In this document: piece by piece, positions 8,542 to 17,826 of the stretch
Layout: the number at the start of each line of letters is the position of its first letter
Numbering within the stretch: position 1 is the stretch's first letter
NCBI RefSeq assembly: GCF_028745735.1
Contig: NZ_JAQZSM010000020.1
Span: 1 to 64,000 of the forward strand
Reading direction: 5' to 3'
Source: Roseinatronobacter alkalisoli
GTDB taxonomy: Bacteria > Pseudomonadota > Alphaproteobacteria > Rhodobacterales > Rhodobacteraceae
DNA: 64,000 bases
Translations under genes and position numbers: made by a program
The notes under the pieces: generated by a model
Told to the model about the DNA's origin: nothing
What the model saw: the letters and a program-made list of their open reading frames with translations, nothing else
The model's database searches: none

Positions 8542-9741
8542 ATGCAGTATGCTGCCATCACACGCAGGCTGAAGGATCTAGGCGGGGACAAGTGGGCCGT
8601 TCACAACGCTGCCCGCGACCGCATTGACCGAGGCGAGGATATCATCGAACTGACAATCGGCGAGCCGGATATTCCCACCGATCCCGGCCTGATCGAGATT
8701 TGTGCCGACTCGATGCGCCGCGGCCGCACGCGCTATTCCAACGGCCGTGGCGAGGCGGGCCTTATCAAAGCGCTGCAACGGACCTACGCGTCGCGCCTGC
8801 CCGAAATCGGGCCTGAAAATATCCTGTGCTTCCCCGGCACGCAGACCGCCCTGTTTGCTGTGATGCTTGCGCTGGTCGAAGAGGGCGATGGCGTGCTGAT
8901 TGGCGATCCTTACTATGCGACATACGATGGGGTGGTCGAAGCGACTGGCGCCAAGGTTCAGGCCGTGCCGCTGAAGATGGAGCACGGCTTCGTCCCGCAG
9001 CCCCATGATCTGCAAACTGCGATCAGGCCGAATAGCCGCGTTCTGCTTCTGAACACCCCGCACAATCCCAGTGGATCGGTCATCAACCGCGAGAGCATGC
9101 GCGCCATTGGCGATATTGCCCTTGCCCATGACCTGTGGATCGTCTGCGACGAGGTCTACGAGTCGCTGATTTTCGAAGGCGAGTTCTGCTCTCCTTTAGA
9201 ATTCGCTCCTTTGCGTGAACGCACGGTCGTAGTCTCTTCTATTTCCAAGAGCCATGCCGCGACCGGATTTCGCAGCGGCTGGGCGATTGGTCCCAAAGAG
9301 GCGATGCGCCTGTTACTGCCAATCTCGGAAACCATGCTCTTCGGGAACCAACCTTTTATCGCCGACATGACGGAAGCCGCGCTGACAGACAATTACGACA
9401 CCTCCGAACGGTTGCGCACCTCGTTGGCGCGTCGCGCGCGGACCTGTCAGGCAACCTTCGAGGCAGCCGAGGGGTTGTCGTGCTTTCTGCCACGCGGCGG
9501 GATGTTCATGCTGGTAGACGTATCGGCCACCGGACTGGGCGGTGAAGCATTTGCCTGGCGGCTGCTGGAGGAAGAAGCCGTGGCAGTCATGCCGGGCAAC
9601 TCTTTCGGCGGGCAGGCCGGACACCTGATCCGGCTGGGCCTGACCGTGCCCGACCCAAAGCTGGCAGAAGCCGTGCGCCGCATCGCGGCCCTGTCGGCCC
9701 GGCTCTGTGCCGCAAAACTCCCCGCAAAGGCACAGGCATAA
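8542..9741 (+). CDS. PLP-dependent aminotransferase, class I/II
   Basis: 399 residues, fold-type I. Visible motifs: NTPHNPSG at 171-178, D203 in CDEVY (PLP pyridine-N contact), Lys236 in SISKS (Schiff base) and the Arg in GFRSGW, followed by the C-terminal small domain. The family includes aspartate, aromatic and branched-chain aminotransferases, and the substrate is not readable from these motifs. Co-directional with the TetR gene 15 bases upstream, and convergent with the aldolase gene. A role in amino-acid or amine catabolism linked to the neighbouring 2-hydroxyacid dehydrogenase is possible (inference). Confidence 0.93.
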   Translation: MQYAAITRRLKDLGGDKWAVHNAARDRIDRGEDIIELTIGEPDIPTDPGLIEICADSMRRGRTRYSNGRGEAGLIKALQRTYASRLPEIGPENILCFPGTQTALFAVMLALVEEGDGVLIGDPYYATYDGVVEATGAKVQAVPLKMEHGFVPQPHDLQTAIRPNSRVLLLNTPHNPSGSVINRESMRAIGDIALAHDLWIVCDEVYESLIFEGEFCSPLEFAPLRERTVVVSSISKSHAATGFRSGWAIGPKEAMRLLLPISETMLFGNQPFIADMTEAALTDNYDTSERLRTSLARRARTCQATFEAAEGLSCFLPRGGMFMLVDVSATGLGGEAFAWRLLEEEAVAVMPGNSFGGQAGHLIRLGLTVPDPKLAEAVRRIAALSARLCAAKLPAKAQA

Positions 9742-9794
9742 GCAAAAGGCTGTGCGCCAGCCCCTTCTTGCCCAAAGCCCTCAAAACGCGCCGG

Positions 9795-10562
9795 TCAGTC
9801 GTGATAGTCTGGCGCAATCCGGTCCAGCAGGCGCAGGTGCGCCGCCCATTCCAGCGCCACGTCATCATCCTCGCCCATCGAGCCTTCGTACTGCTTGGCT
9901 ACATGGTCGACCACATTGTCGGGGACCGCACGCAAAGGTTGCCCCATCGAAAGAGTGGCCACCTGAATTTCACAGGCGCGCTCCATGTAGAACATTGTAT
10001 TGAACATCGAAGCTGCGCTCGTTCCAGTGGTCAGCAGACCGTGGTTGCGCAGTACCAGCACCGGGTTATCGCCAAGACTCGCGACCAAGCGCTCCCGCTC
10101 GCCCAAATCCAGCGCGATGCCCTCGTAGTTATGGTATGAAATCCGGTTGTGGAACTGCAGTGCAATCTGGTTGAGTGGCAAGAGTCCTTCGTTCAACGTC
10201 GAAACCGCCACACCGGCACGCGTATGCGTATGCATGATCCAAGCGGCGTCATGGCTGATGCGGTGGATCGCCGAGTGGATGGTGAATCCCGCCGGGTTCG
10301 CAGGATAGGGGCTGTCATCGACCTTGTTGCCGTCCACGTCTATCTTGACCAGAGACGAGGCAGTTATTTCATCCCACGACAGGCCGTAGGGGTTGATCAG
10401 GAAATGACCTTCTTCGCCGGGTACGCGGGCAGTGATGTGGGTGTAGATCAGGTCAGTGAACCGATAGTGCCAGGCCAGTCGGTAGCAGGCTGCAAGGTCG
10501 CAGCGGGCCTGCCATTCGTCGTCGCTCGTGGTGGTCGGGGCGGCGGTTGCAGCTTGTTTCAT
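9795..10562 (-). CDS. Class II aldolase/adducin family protein
   Basis: 255 residues with the zinc-site histidines H111 and H113 (IMHTHT) and H174 (LRNHGLL). The N-terminal region YRFTDLIYTHITARVP carries the family phosphate-loop equivalent. The length and an N-terminal Ala/Thr-rich lead match soluble bacterial members such as fuculose-phosphate-aldolase-like proteins of unassigned substrate. It lies 17 bases downstream of the 2-hydroxyacid dehydrogenase gene on the same strand, so the pair is an operon. The two enzymes could act in one sugar-acid route, but the substrate is unknown. Confidence 0.9.
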   Translation of the reverse strand: MKQAATAAPTTTSDDEWQARCDLAACYRLAWHYRFTDLIYTHITARVPGEEGHFLINPYGLSWDEITASSLVKIDVDGNKVDDSPYPANPAGFTIHSAIHRISHDAAWIMHTHTRAGVAVSTLNEGLLPLNQIALQFHNRISYHNYEGIALDLGERERLVASLGDNPVLVLRNHGLLTTGTSAASMFNTMFYMERACEIQVATLSMGQPLRAVPDNVVDHVAKQYEGSMGEDDDVALEWAAHLRLLDRIAPDYHD

Positions 10563-10579
10563 TGGGGTTTCCTATTCGA

Positions 10580-11527
10580 TCAGTAGCCGCGCGCGCGTTC
10601 AACGCCGAAGCTTAGAGGGGCACCTTCGCGCAACTCGCGCGCCGTGGTGACAATTTGTTCGGTTACGACAGAAGGAACCGAGGCACTCGCAATATGCGGC
10701 GTGATGCGCAGGCGATCATCGTGCCAGAAAGGGTGATCCTCTGGCAGCGGTTCGGCGTGGAACACATCCAGCGTGGCACCGGCAAGCTGGCAACTATCGA
10801 GCGCGGCAATCAGATCGGATTCGACCAGATGTTCGCCGCGCCCTATCTGGATCAGCCAGCTGCCCTGCGCCATGGCCAGAAATAGCGTGGAGTTCAGCAC
10901 GGCCTCGGTAGCTTGGGTCAGCGGCAGGATGTTGATGACGAAATGCGCACCGGCTGCAGCCCTGATGACGCCATCTGCGCCGCTGAAGTAGCTGACATCC
11001 TCAATCGGTCGGTCGGGATCGGTCCGGCAAGCGACGCGAAGCGTGAACCCCAAGCCGCGCAGGATGCGGATGACGGCTTCGCCCATGGTGCCGTTGCCCG
11101 GAACGGTGACGATTGTGGCCTCTGGGGCCTGCATGGGCAGGGGCTCCCAAGCTGCGCGGCTGGCCGAGGCCGCAAACTGCGCGAAGTTGCGTGAGACATG
11201 CAGCACCTCATGCGCGGCATAACCTGCCATCAGCGCCGCTTGATGCGGATCACGCATGCGGGCAATGGCGGTCTCGGAAGAGAGTTTGGAATTGCTCAGC
11301 AGGTCGTCGACGCCAGCACCGATCGACATCACCAGTTCGAGGTTGGGATACGCGGCAAAGCTGTCTGCCTCCGCCAACCAGCACGCGGCGAAGCGGATTT
11401 TCTCGGGATAGGGGACTTCCTCGGGGCGAAGCACCTCGATATCAGGACCGGCCGTGCGCAGGGCAGTTCCGTACAGGCTTTTCAGGTCCAGCATCCGGCT
11501 CAGGAAAAACGCCTTGGATCGGGCCAT
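10580..11527 (-). CDS. GhrA-like NAD(P)-dependent 2-hydroxyacid dehydrogenase
   Basis: 315 residues. The nucleotide loop is PGNGTMG (143-149), and the catalytic triad of the D-2-hydroxyacid dehydrogenase family is R230 (IQIGRG), E259 (FHAEPL) and H278 (TPHIAS). The short N-terminal domain and W-rich substrate loops resemble glyoxylate/hydroxypyruvate reductase A rather than the longer SerA types. The glycine loop has Asn where many members have Leu or Tyr. First gene of a two-gene leftward operon with the class II aldolase. Confidence 0.9.
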   Translation of the reverse strand: MARSKAFFLSRMLDLKSLYGTALRTAGPDIEVLRPEEVPYPEKIRFAACWLAEADSFAAYPNLELVMSIGAGVDDLLSNSKLSSETAIARMRDPHQAALMAGYAAHEVLHVSRNFAQFAASASRAAWEPLPMQAPEATIVTVPGNGTMGEAVIRILRGLGFTLRVACRTDPDRPIEDVSYFSGADGVIRAAAGAHFVINILPLTQATEAVLNSTLFLAMAQGSWLIQIGRGEHLVESDLIAALDSCQLAGATLDVFHAEPLPEDHPFWHDDRLRITPHIASASVPSVVTEQIVTTARELREGAPLSFGVERARGY

Positions 11528-11626
11528 CGTCTCTCATCGGGAATCCTAGTTGGTCTGGCTTCACCCATCTTTTATTGCACGTTCGTATAACTGCGTGCAA
11601 CCACGGGGCACTGGCCATGTCTCCAA

Positions 11627-11724
11627 GGGCATTGCCAAGTTATTGATGGTTGGTTGTAGTGATGGTGGTTCTCGTCATTTATGCCGTCATTTCGTGGGCA
11701 TAGTCGTTCCATTGCCGGAAGGCA
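11627..11724 (-). pseudogene. IS6-family remnant: right inverted repeat and transposase C-terminus
   Basis: Plus-strand 11627-11644 (GGGCATTGCCAAGTTATT) closely matches the IS6 terminal repeat at 4111. Read leftward, the adjoining DNA encodes DAFRQWNDYAHEMTA and a stop, which aligns with DAFGLWAGYTREMTA of the intact transposase. The remnant abuts the last codons of the LacI gene. Only about 100 bases survive. Confidence 0.75.
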
Positions 11725-12726
11725 TCATACGGATGCGCGGTCGATCAACTCGCACTCGACCTTGATCTGGCTATGTCGCGTCGGAAGGCCGCCTACGATG
11801 TCGAGCAGATGTTCAGCGGCAGCGGCCCCCATGTCGAAATGGGGTAGAACAAGTGTCGTGAGCGGTGGTCGCATGAACAGGGCAATTTCGCGGTCGTCGA
11901 AGCCGATCACCGAGACGTCCTGCGGAATTCGCAGTCCGGCTTCCTTTAGCGCCTCATAGCATCCGATGGCCATCAGGTCGTTGGCGCAGAATATCGCATC
12001 GGGCGGCGCATCAAGTGCAAGAAATGCCCGGGTGCCGTCATGGCCCGACGGTGGTTCCCAGTTGCCGTTGTATACGAGATCAGGATCGAAGGTGATGTCG
12101 CTGCTTGCGAGGGCCTGACGATAGCCACGCAGGCGGTCGCGCGATGCATCGATCCCATCCTGACCGTTGATGAAGCCGATTCGCCGTCGGCCAGCGGCGA
12201 TGAGGCGCTGTGTCGCCTTCCGCCCGCCCTCGACGTCTCCCGGAACGACCGAGGCAAGTTGGCGCTTGCCGTCGTAGCAGTTGAGCAGGACCGTCGGCAG
12301 GTTCTGGAAAGGACCGCGCAAAGTGATCCGGCGGGTGAGGATCGTGCCATAAATGAAGCCGATGACAGGTTGATGCACGAATTCGCGCAACAGGTCCTCG
12401 TCGAGCAGTTTTCCGCCGCGACAGACGGAAAGCGAGACCGAGACGCCCTGTTGGAGCGCAAATTCCCGCGCTCCCTCGAAGGCAAGGGCCATCCATGGAT
12501 CGCTTGTCAGTTCGTCGACCACAAAGGCGATCTGGTTTGTGGTCATGGCAAACTGCGGAAGTCCTCGCTGGACCGGACGATAGCCGATCTCCTTGGCGGC
12601 GCTGGTGACTTTGCGGCGGGTATCATCGCTGAATTTCGCGCCGGGACTGCCGTTAAGGATCAGGGAGACCGTCGCCTGCGACACCCCGGCACGTGCGGCT
12701 ACGTCCATCATCGTCGGCTTCTTCAT
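11725..12726 (-). CDS. LacI-family transcriptional regulator
   Basis: 333 residues from the ATG at 12726, chosen because MKKPTMMDVAARAGVSQATVS is the canonical LacI start. An upstream in-frame ATG adds 10 unsupported residues. The HTH is at about 4-25, the hinge helix region at about 45-60, and the rest is a periplasmic-binding-protein-like effector domain. It is the third gene leftward behind an ABC permease and ATPase, so it probably regulates the surrounding sugar-import module. Its 3' end touches an IS6 remnant, but the C-terminus (CELIDRASV) looks complete. Confidence 0.93.
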   Translation of the reverse strand: MKKPTMMDVAARAGVSQATVSLILNGSPGAKFSDDTRRKVTSAAKEIGYRPVQRGLPQFAMTTNQIAFVVDELTSDPWMALAFEGAREFALQQGVSVSLSVCRGGKLLDEDLLREFVHQPVIGFIYGTILTRRITLRGPFQNLPTVLLNCYDGKRQLASVVPGDVEGGRKATQRLIAAGRRRIGFINGQDGIDASRDRLRGYRQALASSDITFDPDLVYNGNWEPPSGHDGTRAFLALDAPPDAIFCANDLMAIGCYEALKEAGLRIPQDVSVIGFDDREIALFMRPPLTTLVLPHFDMGAAAAEHLLDIVGGLPTRHSQIKVECELIDRASV

Positions 12727-12769
12727 AGTGGCGGTCGCGCTCCCTTTTCCGTGCATTCAATGTCATACG

Positions 12770-13759
12770 TCATGTCCGGGCATTACGGAACCTGTCAAAA
12801 GCGACGGCGACGATGATGAACGTACCTATGAACATCCCCTGCCAGAATGTCGAGATGCCGAGCAGGATAAGTGAGTTGCGGATCACTTCGATCAAGAGCG
12901 CCCCGAGAACGGCGCCCAGCGGGGTGCCTTCTCCACCTGCGAGGTTGGCCCCGCCGATGACGGCCGCCGCGATCACGGCAAGTTCCATCGATTGGCCGAG
13001 GTTGGTTGTGACCGAGCCAAGCCATCCGGTCATGAGGATTCCCGTGATCCCGGCGGTGAAGGCCGAGAACATGTAGATCGTCACCTTCTGTCGTTTGACG
13101 GCGATGCCGGTCAGGATGGCGGCCTGCTCGTTTCCTCCGATGGCGTAGACATATTGCCCCCAGCGCGTCCATCTGAGGATCAGTGACGCCGCGATCGCCA
13201 AGAGGGCAAGAGCGAAGGTCGGGTGGGGAAGCCCAAGGGTGGACCCGCCGCCAAGCCACAGCAACAGGTTGTGGTCGGGACCAAACTCCCAGATCATCTT
13301 GTTGTCGGACAGGACCATGGCCAACGAGCGGGCGCCCGAGAGGGTGCCGAGCGTCACGACAAAGGGCGGCATGCCGGCATAGGCGATCAGCGCGCCGTTG
13401 AATGCCCCCACCGCCAAAGCCGCGGTCAGCGCGGCGATGGCCGCGAATGCAAAGCTCCATCCTCCCGTCATCAGCACGCTGAGCACCATCGCCGAGAGGA
13501 CGACGGTCGAGCCAACCGACAGGTCGATCCCGCCGGACGCGATGACCACGGTCATGCCGATGGCGATAATCGCCACGAAGGTGAAGTTGCGCAGCACGTT
13601 GAACAGATTGCGCTGGGTCGCGAAGGTATCGGTCAACAGCGTGAGCGCGATACAGGCCACGAGTGCCGCAAGGATGACCCAGAACACGGGGACAGACGTG
13701 AGGCGGGCGAACAGGCTGTTGTGTTCGGTCCGGCCGATGAGGTCGTCGAGAGATGTCAT
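12770..13759 (-). CDS. Sugar ABC transporter permease (RbsC family)
   Basis: 329 residues with about 8-10 hydrophobic segments. The family signature GGIDLSVGSTVVLSAM lies in the first third and VIGGANLAGGEGTPLGAVLGALL near the C-terminus. It is an inner-membrane permease of carbohydrate uptake transporter family 2. Located 10 bases downstream of the ATPase gene. The substrate-binding partner is probably the protein at 15690, divergent in the same module. Confidence 0.93.
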   Translation of the reverse strand: MTSLDDLIGRTEHNSLFARLTSVPVFWVILAALVACIALTLLTDTFATQRNLFNVLRNFTFVAIIAIGMTVVIASGGIDLSVGSTVVLSAMVLSVLMTGGWSFAFAAIAALTAALAVGAFNGALIAYAGMPPFVVTLGTLSGARSLAMVLSDNKMIWEFGPDHNLLLWLGGGSTLGLPHPTFALALLAIAASLILRWTRWGQYVYAIGGNEQAAILTGIAVKRQKVTIYMFSAFTAGITGILMTGWLGSVTTNLGQSMELAVIAAAVIGGANLAGGEGTPLGAVLGALLIEVIRNSLILLGISTFWQGMFIGTFIIVAVAFDRFRNART

Positions 13760-13769
13760 TTTCTTTCCT

Positions 13770-14510
13770 TCACGCGGCTTCGATAGCGCCGGTAATCAGG
13801 CCTGTCACTTCTTCGGGCGAGGATGTCGCGGTGGCCTTGCTGGCCACGAGGCGGCCGCGCCGCATCACGGCAATCCGGTCGGCCACGCCAAAGACATCGG
13901 GCATCCGGTGGCTGATGATGATGACACTGATGCCACGGTCGCGCAGGCGGCGGATCAGGTCGAGAACTTCAGCGACCTGGCGCACCGAGATTGCGGCGGT
14001 CGGCTCGTCCATCAGCACGATCTTCGGCTCGGACAGCAGCGTGCGCGCGATGGCGACCGCTTGCCGCTGGCCGCCCGACATGCGCCGCACCACGTCGCGG
14101 GCGCGTGTCTCGGATTTAAGCTGCTTGAACAGGTCCGCCGCCCGCCGGTTCATCGTCGGATAATCGAGCATCCTGAACGGCCCGAACCGGCGCATCGCCT
14201 CGCGCCCGAGAAAGACGTTGGACGCGGCGGTCAGGTTGTTGCACAGCGCAAGGTCCTGATAGACGATCTCGACACCTGCCGTTTGTGCATCGAGCGGCTT
14301 GTTGAAATGGGTGGACCGGTCATCGATCCGGATCTCGCCCGACGAGGCCGGGAAATTGCCCGCGATGATTTTTACCAGCGTTGACTTGCCTGCGCCGTTG
14401 TCACCCATCAGACCCAAAACCTCGCCCGGCGCCACCTCGAGCGAGACGCCCGAGAGCGCTTGAATCGCGCCAAAATTCTTTGAAATGTTTTCCAGTTTCA
14501 AGCGTGACAC
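13770..14510 (-). CDS. Sugar ABC transporter ATP-binding protein, single cassette
   Basis: 246 residues. Walker A GDNGAGKST (about 36-44), signature MSGGQRQAVAIART, Walker B IVLMDEPTAA and switch His in IIISHRM. Unlike RbsA-type proteins it has only one nucleotide-binding domain, as in FrcA-like systems, and would work as a homodimer with the downstream permease. First gene of a leftward operon: ATPase, permease, lacI. Confidence 0.93.
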   Translation of the reverse strand: MSRLKLENISKNFGAIQALSGVSLEVAPGEVLGLMGDNGAGKSTLVKIIAGNFPASSGEIRIDDRSTHFNKPLDAQTAGVEIVYQDLALCNNLTAASNVFLGREAMRRFGPFRMLDYPTMNRRAADLFKQLKSETRARDVVRRMSGGQRQAVAIARTLLSEPKIVLMDEPTAAISVRQVAEVLDLIRRLRDRGISVIIISHRMPDVFGVADRIAVMRRGRLVASKATATSSPEEVTGLITGAIEAA

Positions 14511-14604
14511 GCCTGCTCCCCCTCTATTGCCGTTCGCAGGCCGCCTCTGCCCGCGCCCTCGTTTCGGCGGTCAAACCTCCCGTTCAGCCGCCGCTACTAA
14601 ATAC

Positions 14605-14632
14605 TTGACTTAATATTATTAGTAAATATAAA
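14605..14632 (+). promoter_or_regulatory. Promoter of the rightward sugar operon with palindromic operator
   Basis: TTGACT (14605-14610), 16 bases, TATAAA (14627-14632). The spacer contains TTAATATTATTA (14610-14621), which recurs in opposite orientation before the second binding-protein gene. TACTAA (14595-14600) and TTAGTA (14619-14624) also form an inverted repeat. The site lies in the divergent region between the ATPase and dehydrogenase genes and is a candidate LacI-family operator, inferred from position. Confidence 0.5.
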
Positions 14633-14657
14633 TCGGCATCAGGATCGGGGGGAGCCT

Positions 14658-15638
14658 ATGAAAGTACTGGTGACGGGGGCCACAGGCAAAGTAGGGCAGC
14701 ATCTTCTGCCCGCGCTGACGACCGCCATGATCCCCGCCGGGGGGCGGATCGTCGCACTTTGCCACAACCGGACGATACCCGAGACCGACCACCTGACTGT
14801 GGTGCGCGGGTCCATCGCCGATCCGGAAGCCGTCGCAGCCGCGATGGACGGTGTCACGCATGTCCTGCATCTCGCCGCAGTAAAGGAATCGCCGCGCCTG
14901 GCGATCGACGTGTCGGTCAAGGGCATGTTCGTCCTGCTGGAGGCGTTCCGCACAAATCCTGTGGCCCGACGGTTCGTCCTTCTGGGCGGCGATTGTTCCG
15001 TGGGCCACATCTTTCAGGCCTATGACGCCCCGATCACCGAGACCGCGCCGCGCCGCGCCTATCCGGGCTGCTATGCGCTGACCAAGGTCATCGAAGAGGT
15101 GATGCTGGAGCAATACGGGTATCAGTACGGCATCGACGGCTGCATCCTGCGGGCGCCGTGGATCATGGAAAAGGATGATCTGCGCTATGCCATGAGCTTT
15201 GGCGAGGATCAGTTCGGCGGCCCGAACTGGGCGGATCTGATGACGCCCGATACGCTCGCCGCCGCCCGGACCGGCCAACATGTGCCGCTTTTGCGGGACG
15301 TGACTGGTGCGCCGCTGCGGCGCAATTTCATCCATGTGGACGACGTGGTCGAGGCCCTCCTGACCGCCCTCGACCACCCGTATGCGGCGCGCCAGGCCTT
15401 CAACATCGCGATGGCCGAGCCGGTCGATTATGGCCGTCTTGCCGTCCTGCTGAACGAAAGGACGGGCGCGCAGCCCATCGACATTGAGACGCCGTTCCAC
15501 AGCAACTGGCTCGACTGCACCAAGGCCGCGCACCTGCTTGGCTGGCGGCCAAGGGTCGACCTCGAAACGCTCGTGGACCGCGCGTGGGCCTATCGCCGTG
15601 CGGCGGGAGAGGCGCGCACAACATGGTATCCCGGCTGA
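14658..15638 (+). CDS. NAD(P)-dependent epimerase/dehydratase-type oxidoreductase
   Basis: 326-residue extended SDR. The nucleotide loop GATGKVG is at 7-13. A catalytic-type YALTK follows, with a short substrate domain with HVDDVVEALL typical of nucleotide-sugar epimerase relatives. First gene of the rightward sugar operon, 51 bases before a sugar-binding protein, so it probably modifies the imported sugar or sugar acid. The length is near uronate-dehydrogenase and UDP-hexose-epimerase-like enzymes, but the substrate cannot be set. Confidence 0.88.
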   Translation: MKVLVTGATGKVGQHLLPALTTAMIPAGGRIVALCHNRTIPETDHLTVVRGSIADPEAVAAAMDGVTHVLHLAAVKESPRLAIDVSVKGMFVLLEAFRTNPVARRFVLLGGDCSVGHIFQAYDAPITETAPRRAYPGCYALTKVIEEVMLEQYGYQYGIDGCILRAPWIMEKDDLRYAMSFGEDQFGGPNWADLMTPDTLAAARTGQHVPLLRDVTGAPLRRNFIHVDDVVEALLTALDHPYAARQAFNIAMAEPVDYGRLAVLLNERTGAQPIDIETPFHSNWLDCTKAAHLLGWRPRVDLETLVDRAWAYRRAAGEARTTWYPG

Positions 15639-15689
15639 CCGTGGGGAGCGGCGGACCGGCGCAGGACTTCAACAGGGAGAGAGTGAAGA

Positions 15690-16676
15690 ATGACTTACAA
15701 ACTTGGCACAATCGCGATCCTCGCGACCATGACGGCCGGGGCAGGCATGGCCCAGGACGCTAATACACTGGCCATCGTCGTGAAGGGGCTGGACAACCCC
15801 TTCTTCGAGCAGATCAACCTTGGCTGCCAGCAATGGATGGCCGAAAACCCTGACAGTCAGTATACCTGCCTCTACACCGGGCCCGCCTCATCGGCGGATG
15901 AGGCCGGTGCGGTGCAGATCGTCGATGACCTGATTTCTGCCGGCGTTGCCGCAATCGCCATTTCGCCGTCGAACGCCCCGGCCATGGCCAACCGGCTCCG
16001 CGCACTTGCACCGGATATCCCGATCATGACCATCGACGCCGATCTCCTGCCCGCGGATTCCGACCTGCGCGCCACCTATCTTGGCACCGATAACTACCTG
16101 ATGGGTGTCGCGATGGCCGAGCAGGCGGCGGCCCTCAAACCCGAGGGCGGCACGGTCTGCCTCCAGCTCGGCAATGTCGCGGCCGCCAACATCAATGCTC
16201 GCGCAGAGGGGTTCCGCGATACGGCAGGGGGCGAAGCGGGGATCGACCGCCTGACCGGACAGAACGGGTGGACCGAAATCGAGGGCTGTCCGGTGTTCAC
16301 CAACGATCAGGCCGATCTCGCCAACCAGCAGATGTCGGACGTGTTCACGGCGAACCCCGATCTCGATGCCTTCATCCTCATCGGGGGATGGGCGCAGTTC
16401 GCACCGCAGGCCTATGCGCAGGTCACCGATCAGGTCATGGACCGGATGGAGTCCAATGAGCTTATTGTCATCGCGGGCGACACCCTGCCGCCGCAAACTC
16501 AGGCTTTCCGCGAGGGGCGCAGTCATGCGCAGGTGGGTCAGCGCCCGTTCGAGATGGGCCTGCGCGCGCCCGATGTGATGATCCAGCTCCTGAACGGAGA
16601 GACCGTCGAGGACCCGCTCTTTACCGGTCTCGACACCTGCAATCAAACCGAACCAGGTTTCTGCGCAGACAACTGA
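15690..16676 (+). CDS. Periplasmic sugar-binding protein 1 (ribose-binding type)
   Basis: 328 residues. The Sec signal peptide is about 1-21, with cleavage after GMA. The mature start NTLAIVVKGLDNPFFEQINLG is typical of the RbsB/Peripla_BP_4 family, with AIAISPSNAPAMANRL in the first lobe. Several Cys (CQQW, YTCLY, CLQLG, GCPVF, CNQTE, GFC) suggest disulfides. It probably serves the single-cassette ATPase/permease encoded divergently. The sugar is unknown. Confidence 0.92.
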   Translation: MTYKLGTIAILATMTAGAGMAQDANTLAIVVKGLDNPFFEQINLGCQQWMAENPDSQYTCLYTGPASSADEAGAVQIVDDLISAGVAAIAISPSNAPAMANRLRALAPDIPIMTIDADLLPADSDLRATYLGTDNYLMGVAMAEQAAALKPEGGTVCLQLGNVAAANINARAEGFRDTAGGEAGIDRLTGQNGWTEIEGCPVFTNDQADLANQQMSDVFTANPDLDAFILIGGWAQFAPQAYAQVTDQVMDRMESNELIVIAGDTLPPQTQAFREGRSHAQVGQRPFEMGLRAPDVMIQLLNGETVEDPLFTGLDTCNQTEPGFCADN

Positions 16677-16780
16677 GGCGAAGGCGGGGCGGCTGGTCTG
16701 CCTCGCGACCGCAGACCCGAAGTGATTGCCCTCAACCCGTGTGGTGAAATCGCCCCCGCGGGCCGGAATCCTGCATAATC

Positions 16781-16794
16781 AGTAATAATATTAA
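16781..16794. promoter_or_regulatory. AT-rich operator-like repeat before the second sugar-binding-protein gene
   Basis: AGTAATAATATTAA is the reverse complement of the operator-like sequence at 14610-14623 in 13 of 14 positions. It lies 65 bases upstream of the ATG at 16859 and probably marks a second promoter under the same regulator. Confidence 0.45.
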
Positions 16795-16858
16795 CGACAG
16801 ACACGGTCCATCGTCCGTGTGGACGCCGCGGACCCTAAAGCCGAAAGGAAAAACAGTC

Positions 16859-17803
16859 ATGAAACGCTCATCAGCACTCCTTGCAGCCGTGGCTATTTGC
16901 GCCGGGGGTGGTGCCCACGCACAGGAGCAGCTCTCGCTTGCCTTCGTGGTCAATGCCGCTTCCGACTTCTGGAAACTCGCGGAAGCCGGGGTTCTCGCCG
17001 CGCAGGCCGAACTTCCGGACCATGACCTGCAGTTCCGCTATCCGGCGACCGGCACCGCCGCCGCGCAGAACCAGTTGATGGACGATCTGGTCGCCGCCGG
17101 CGTCGATGCCATCATGATCTCGTCGGTCGATCCGAGTAATTCGATCGACGCCTTCAACCGGATCGCCGCCCAGATCCCGCTGTTGACGACCGACAGCGAC
17201 GCGCCCCAAAGTGACCGGATCGCATATCTGGGATCGTCCAACACCTTGGCGGGGGTTCAGGCCGGCGAAATCGCGGTTTCGGCGATGCCGGACGGCGGCA
17301 CCTGCATGGGGTTCGTCGGCTTTCTGGGCGCCGATAACGCCATCGAGCGGATTGCGGGCTTTCGTCAGGCGATCGAAGGGTCGGGGATCGAACTTGTGGA
17401 TGTACGCGGCGATGACGTCGACTTCGCCCGCGCACGGTCCAACGTAGACGACGTCCTTGCCGCCAATCCCGAGATCGATTGCATGGTTGGCTTCTACTCC
17501 TACAATCCGCCCAAGATATACGAAGCGCTGCAGGCGTCCGGTCGCCTGGGCGAAATCACGGTCGTAGCCTTTGACGAAGATCCGATCACCCTTGGCGCTG
17601 TACGCCAAGGCAACTTTGCGGGTACGGTCGTGCAGGACCCCTATCAATGGGGGTATCAGGGCATGCTTCTGATGGCAGCGGTAGTGGCGGGCGACACTTC
17701 GGGCGTACCTGAAGACGGACTGATCATCGTGCCAACAAAGGTGATCGACCAATCCAATGTAGATGCTTTCGAGGCTGAACTGCGCGAACGCCTCGGCGGC
17801 TGA
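16859..17803 (+). CDS. Periplasmic sugar-binding protein 2
   Basis: 314 residues from the ATG at 16859 (MKRSSALLAAV), preceded by GGAAAA. The signal peptide ends at AHA before QEQLSLAFVV. The sugar-binding fold carries AIMISSVDPSNSIDAFNRIA and VVAFDEDPITLGAVRQG near the hinge. Followed by a strong hairpin, then the RbsA-type ATPase and a permease, so it is the binding protein of the second importer. It is clearly distinct in sequence from binding protein 1. Confidence 0.92.
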   Translation: MKRSSALLAAVAICAGGGAHAQEQLSLAFVVNAASDFWKLAEAGVLAAQAELPDHDLQFRYPATGTAAAQNQLMDDLVAAGVDAIMISSVDPSNSIDAFNRIAAQIPLLTTDSDAPQSDRIAYLGSSNTLAGVQAGEIAVSAMPDGGTCMGFVGFLGADNAIERIAGFRQAIEGSGIELVDVRGDDVDFARARSNVDDVLAANPEIDCMVGFYSYNPPKIYEALQASGRLGEITVVAFDEDPITLGAVRQGNFAGTVVQDPYQWGYQGMLLMAAVVAGDTSGVPEDGLIIVPTKVIDQSNVDAFEAELRERLGG

Positions 17804-17826
17804 GCGGCCCCTCCCGTCGCTCAAGA

